DNA of 6,976 nt from JAWOGN01 sp046496815 (GTDB lineage Bacteria > Desulfobacterota > DSM-4660 > Desulfatiglandales > Desulfatiglandaceae), in contig JAWOGN010000037.1 in NCBI GenBank assembly GCA_046496815.1, forward strand, positions 1 through 6,976, given 5' to 3'. A program made the position numbers and the translations under genes. Every line of letters begins with the position of its first letter. Positions within the stretch are counted from its first letter, which is position 1. This document shows, one piece after another, positions 5,009 through 6,976 of this stretch. The notes under the pieces are model-generated. The model saw only the letters and a list, made by a program, of their open reading frames with translations, was not told the origin of the DNA and made no database searches.

Positions 5009-5131
5009 ATGGATATTGTTAATGTACATGAGGCAAAAACACACTTTTCCAAATTGCTGGCTCGCGCACATACGGTAGAGGAAATCATAATCGGCAAGGC
5101 ACGCAAGCCACGCTGGAAAAAATGTTTTTAG
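5009..5131 (+). pseudogene. Truncated Phd/YefM-type antitoxin (N-terminal 40 residues)
   Basis: This frame is too short for most gene finders. It starts MDIVNVHEAKTHFSKLLARA, and IIIGKA follows, an unmistakable Phd/YefM antitoxin N-terminus: the dimerising, DNA-binding half that normally represses its own operon. Family members run to about 75-90 residues with GKAGKPVARL-type continuation. Here the match ends after GKARKP and the frame stops at TAG 5129-5131. No other frame restores the family sequence, so a deletion or rearrangement junction near 5110 is more likely than a simple frameshift. The start has an AGTAGG ribosome site seven bases upstream. No PIN, Doc or RelE-type toxin gene follows. 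A 40-residue product could still fold poorly or bind DNA; I consider it a remnant. Confidence 0.7.
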
Positions 5132-5193
5132 CTACGGTGGATATTTTACTTAAAGAGTTCCCCGTGGAAATTTTTACAGGCGAAAAACCATGA
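5122..5193 (+). pseudogene. Orphan C-terminal coding fragment of unknown family
   Basis: In the frame two bases off the antitoxin, about 30 codons look protein-like (TLEKMFLATVDILLKEFPVE, then IFTGEKP) before TGA 5191-5193. The first ATG is at 5122 and would give only 23 residues. No ribosome site is obvious. It reads as the last helix and strand of a larger protein joined to the antitoxin fragment by a deletion. I do not recognise the family. Confidence 0.3.
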
Positions 5194-5206
5194 TACCTGT
5201 TTTTCG
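5176..5206 (+). other. Alternative hairpins with T-run between accessory remnants and hydrolase
   Basis: ACAGG (5176-5180) pairs with CCTGT (5196-5200) and is followed by a T-run, giving a weak terminator-like shape for rightward transcripts. Alternatively CGAAAAA (5181-5187) pairs with TTTTTCG (5200-5206). CGAAAAAC recurs at 5227-5234. The loops are long (15 and 12 bases), so the strength is doubtful. Confidence 0.3.
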
Positions 5207-5263
5207 ATGGACGCTTCAACCCAGGCCGAAAAACGCCTCTCATCGGATCTAAAGAACAATCAA

Positions 5264-5273
5264 GGGGAGCCCC
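5264..5273 (-). terminator. Weak candidate terminator after the hydrolase gene
   Basis: Six bases past the hydrolase stop, the leftward transcript contains a GGGG...CCCC stem with a very tight loop, followed by a U-rich stretch (TTGATTGTTCTTT). The position is right, but the stem is only three or four pairs. Confidence 0.22.
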
Positions 5274-5279
5274 CCAACA

Positions 5280-6095
5280 TCACCCGCCTCGCTTCCCCAC
5301 CGTCTTCTCTCCGAGGGCTTTCACGGCCGCCATGTACGGAGACATCCCCCGGATGAAAATGTCATTGTGGTTGGCCCCCGGGATCTTGAGCAGCGTCTTG
5401 TCCGGGGACCGACAGGCGTCGTAAAGCGCTTGACCGTCTGAAAACGGGATGATGTGATCCCGTTCCGCGTGGATGATCAGGGTGGGTTTGTCAAAGGCCT
5501 TGATCTTATCCACATTGCGAAACCCCCTTTCCTCCTCAAATGCCAGCGCGTAGGTGTTTACGCCCAACAGCTGGAGCAGGGGGCGCGCAAAGGCAAACCC
5601 GCTTTCAACAATGAGCCCGTCCACCTGGTTTGCGTAATGGTAGGCAATTTCGAGGACCGAGGCGCTTCCCAGCGACCTCCCCATAAGGATGAACGGTCCG
5701 GTGTAGCCGTTCGTTTCCAGCCACTTTCTCACAAAATCAAAAATCACATGTGCATCCCGCATCATCGCGGTGATGGTGGGTTCGCCTGTCGAACGACCGT
5801 AGCCCCGATAGTCCACGGGCAAAAAATTGATGCCCATCCGGTTGTAATGCGGTCCCATGTCATCATAATCCGCAACGATCTCCCCGTTTCCATGAAAGAA
5901 CAGGATATTGGGGGCCGACGTTTCCGTCATGTGAAACCGGCCGCCCACCACCACGTCCGTTTCAACATCGATGAGGACATCGTGAGCAGCGTCACCAGAC
6001 CGTGCCGGGCCCCATTCGGGTCTCGGATGAAAAAGAGACATGAGCACTTCCGGTCGATCCAGAAAAGCGTAGTCGATCGTCGATAGATCTATCAT
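5280..6095 (-). CDS. Alpha/beta hydrolase, serine hydrolase family (substrate unknown)
   Basis: This is a 271-residue cytosolic protein with no signal peptide. The alpha/beta-hydrolase pattern is complete: oxyanion strand ILFFHGNGE at 64-72 and PVDYRGYGRSTGEP at 93-106. The nucleophile elbow GRSLGS carries Ser141; the acid is Asp213 in HAERDHIIP and the base His243 in GANHND. This arrangement and length resemble the ABHD13/ABHD17-like or S33-like group of bacterial hydrolases, which act on esters, thioesters or amides. Substrate cannot be read from the sequence. ATG 6095 is supported by GAGGT six bases upstream. It lies 91 bases downstream of the GlcD-type gene on the same strand and is probably co-transcribed. 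The gap holds a 16-bp near-palindrome. The gene looks intact and its composition matches the core genes. Confidence 0.88.
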   Translation of the reverse strand: MIDLSTIDYAFLDRPEVLMSLFHPRPEWGPARSGDAAHDVLIDVETDVVVGGRFHMTETSAPNILFFHGNGEIVADYDDMGPHYNRMGINFLPVDYRGYGRSTGEPTITAMMRDAHVIFDFVRKWLETNGYTGPFILMGRSLGSASVLEIAYHYANQVDGLIVESGFAFARPLLQLLGVNTYALAFEEERGFRNVDKIKAFDKPTLIIHAERDHIIPFSDGQALYDACRSPDKTLLKIPGANHNDIFIRGMSPYMAAVKALGEKTVGKRGG

Positions 6096-6120
6096 GTAAA
6101 TACCTCATCGTGTTTAAAAT

Positions 6121-6136
6121 ATCGAACATGCTCGAT
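6121..6136. promoter_or_regulatory. 16-bp near-perfect palindrome upstream of the hydrolase (possible operator)
   Basis: ATCGAACATGCTCGAT is symmetrical at 14 of 16 positions around CATG. It lies 26 bases before the hydrolase ATG. On the minus strand it falls between a poor -35 (TTGCGG) and a GATATT-like -10 about 18 bases apart, so it could be a repressor site in a weak internal promoter. No cognate regulator is in the window. Confidence 0.3.
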
Positions 6137-6186
6137 GATTTCCGCAAATCTCATCCCCACCCATAGCGGGAAGATGTAACCAATGA

Positions 6187-6976
6187 TCAGTCCTCCAGGC
6201 TCATTTTGCCCGGGTTCAGGATGTTGTTGGGGTCAAAAAGCCGCTTGAGCGAGCGCATGACATCGAGGGCGACACGGTCATGTTCCCAGGTCATATACGG
6301 GGCCTTCGCCATGCCGATCCCATGTTCTCCGGTGAGTGTTCCGCCCAAGTCGCACGTCAGTCGAAAAATCTCATCGACCGCATGTTTGACCTTCTTCACT
6401 TGTTCGGGGTCGGCACGGTCGAATATGATCTTGGGATGAAGATTGCCGTCACCGGCGTGGCCGAAAACGACAAACGGAAGCTTGTATTTTCGGACGATCC
6501 TGGAGATGCCGGTCAAAAGAGAAGGCACTTTTGAAATGGGAACGGTCACGTCTTCGGATACATTGTTGGCCCCGAGCTGACCCACCGAGCCGCTGATGGA
6601 CTTGCGGGCCCGCCACAATTCGTCGGCCGCCTCTGCGGAATCCGCTGTTTCAATGTGAACGGCCCTGTTTTTCCTGAAAACTTCCACCACCTCGGCCATT
6701 TGAAAGGCGGCCTCCGCTTCGGTGTAGCCGTCGGTCTCCACCAAAACCATGGCCATCACATCGGGCAGGTTCATGCCGCCCTGCTCCCACAGAACCTTGA
6801 GGGTGTTGTCGTCAAGGATCTCCAAAACACTCGGAATGATTCCGGAGTGCATAATGTCTGCAACCGATCGGCCTGCGTGCTCAAGGCCGGCAAATGAGGC
6901 CAAGCTCGTCCTGGAGACCAAAGGCTTGGGGTTGATTTTGAGGCTGATCTCCGTAATGATGCCGAGCGTGCCTTCG
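6187..6976 (-). CDS. glcD: GlcD-family FAD-linked 2-hydroxyacid dehydrogenase (C-terminal part, cut by window edge)
   Basis: The frame has no start in the window: it is open to the right edge, and the codons before TTG 6921 read EGTLGIITEISLKINPKP, the end of the FAD-binding domain. About 263 residues of the family's roughly 460 are present. They form the FAD-oxidase C-terminal domain (PF02913 type), with VFGHAGDGNLHPKI (metal and substrate site), GGTLTGEHGIGMAK and the C-terminal FDPNNILNPGK. Such enzymes oxidise glycolate or D-lactate and pass electrons to a GlcF-like iron-sulfur partner or an electron-transfer flavoprotein; which substrate applies here is not visible. The gene ends at TGA 6189-6187 and is followed 91 bases later by the alpha/beta hydrolase. 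The symbol denotes the family, not a proven glycolate specificity. Confidence 0.92.
   Translation of the reverse strand, partial: EGTLGIITEISLKINPKPLVSRTSLASFAGLEHAGRSVADIMHSGIIPSVLEILDDNTLKVLWEQGGMNLPDVMAMVLVETDGYTEAEAAFQMAEVVEVFRKNRAVHIETADSAEAADELWRARKSISGSVGQLGANNVSEDVTVPISKVPSLLTGISRIVRKYKLPFVVFGHAGDGNLHPKIIFDRADPEQVKKVKHAVDEIFRLTCDLGGTLTGEHGIGMAKAPYMTWEHDRVALDVMRSLKRLFDPNNILNPGKMSLED

Noticed and set aside
5454..6086. Plus-strand 210-codon frame opposite the hydrolase
   Set aside because: It is the antisense shadow of a hydrolase with an intact catalytic triad on the minus strand.

Overview
The window looks like chromosomal DNA from a Gram-negative, probably anaerobic bacterium of the former Deltaproteobacteria (Desulfobacterota, Desulfobacteraceae-like). 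This is an inference from three things: an outer-membrane lipid transport (Mla) operon whose permease carries a STAS-like extension, a GlcD-type FAD oxidoreductase, and degenerate octamer repeats of the GGAGTATT type next to four-helix-bundle (S23-like) coding debris. No rRNA, tRNA, CRISPR array or complete insertion sequence is visible.

Left third (1-2700, minus strand): an Mla/MCE phospholipid transport operon read right to left. It runs from a good sigma70-like promoter (2671-2699) through mlaE (permease), mlaF (ATPase) and mlaD (MCE substrate-binding protein, cut by the left edge). A 347-base gap between mlaF and mlaD is occupied by a broken four-helix-bundle reading frame with 8-bp tandem repeats in opposite orientation on each side. 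The mlaF stop codon lies inside one of these arrays, so the repeat DNA supplies the last residues of MlaF.

Middle (2700-3934, plus strand): a 420-base intergenic region (REP-like hairpin, mlaE promoter, possible sigma54 site) followed by pyrD, the catalytic subunit of a class 1B dihydroorotate dehydrogenase. Its usual partner pyrK is not adjacent.

Accessory patch (about 3935-5260): a more AT-rich segment made of toxin-antitoxin or phage-defence-like remnants. An AbiEii/MNT-like nucleotidyltransferase gene is split by a single in-frame TGA where relatives are recalled to have Trp. It overlaps a 58-residue small ORF that probably was its partner. Several inverted repeats follow, then a Phd/YefM antitoxin truncated at residue 40 and a short orphan coding fragment. 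This is the liveliest part of the window, but it looks like a decayed island rather than a working new system.

Right (5280-6976, minus strand): an alpha/beta hydrolase with an intact Ser-Asp-His triad, downstream of and probably co-transcribed with a GlcD-family FAD-linked 2-hydroxyacid dehydrogenase that runs off the right edge. A 16-bp near-palindrome lies between the two.
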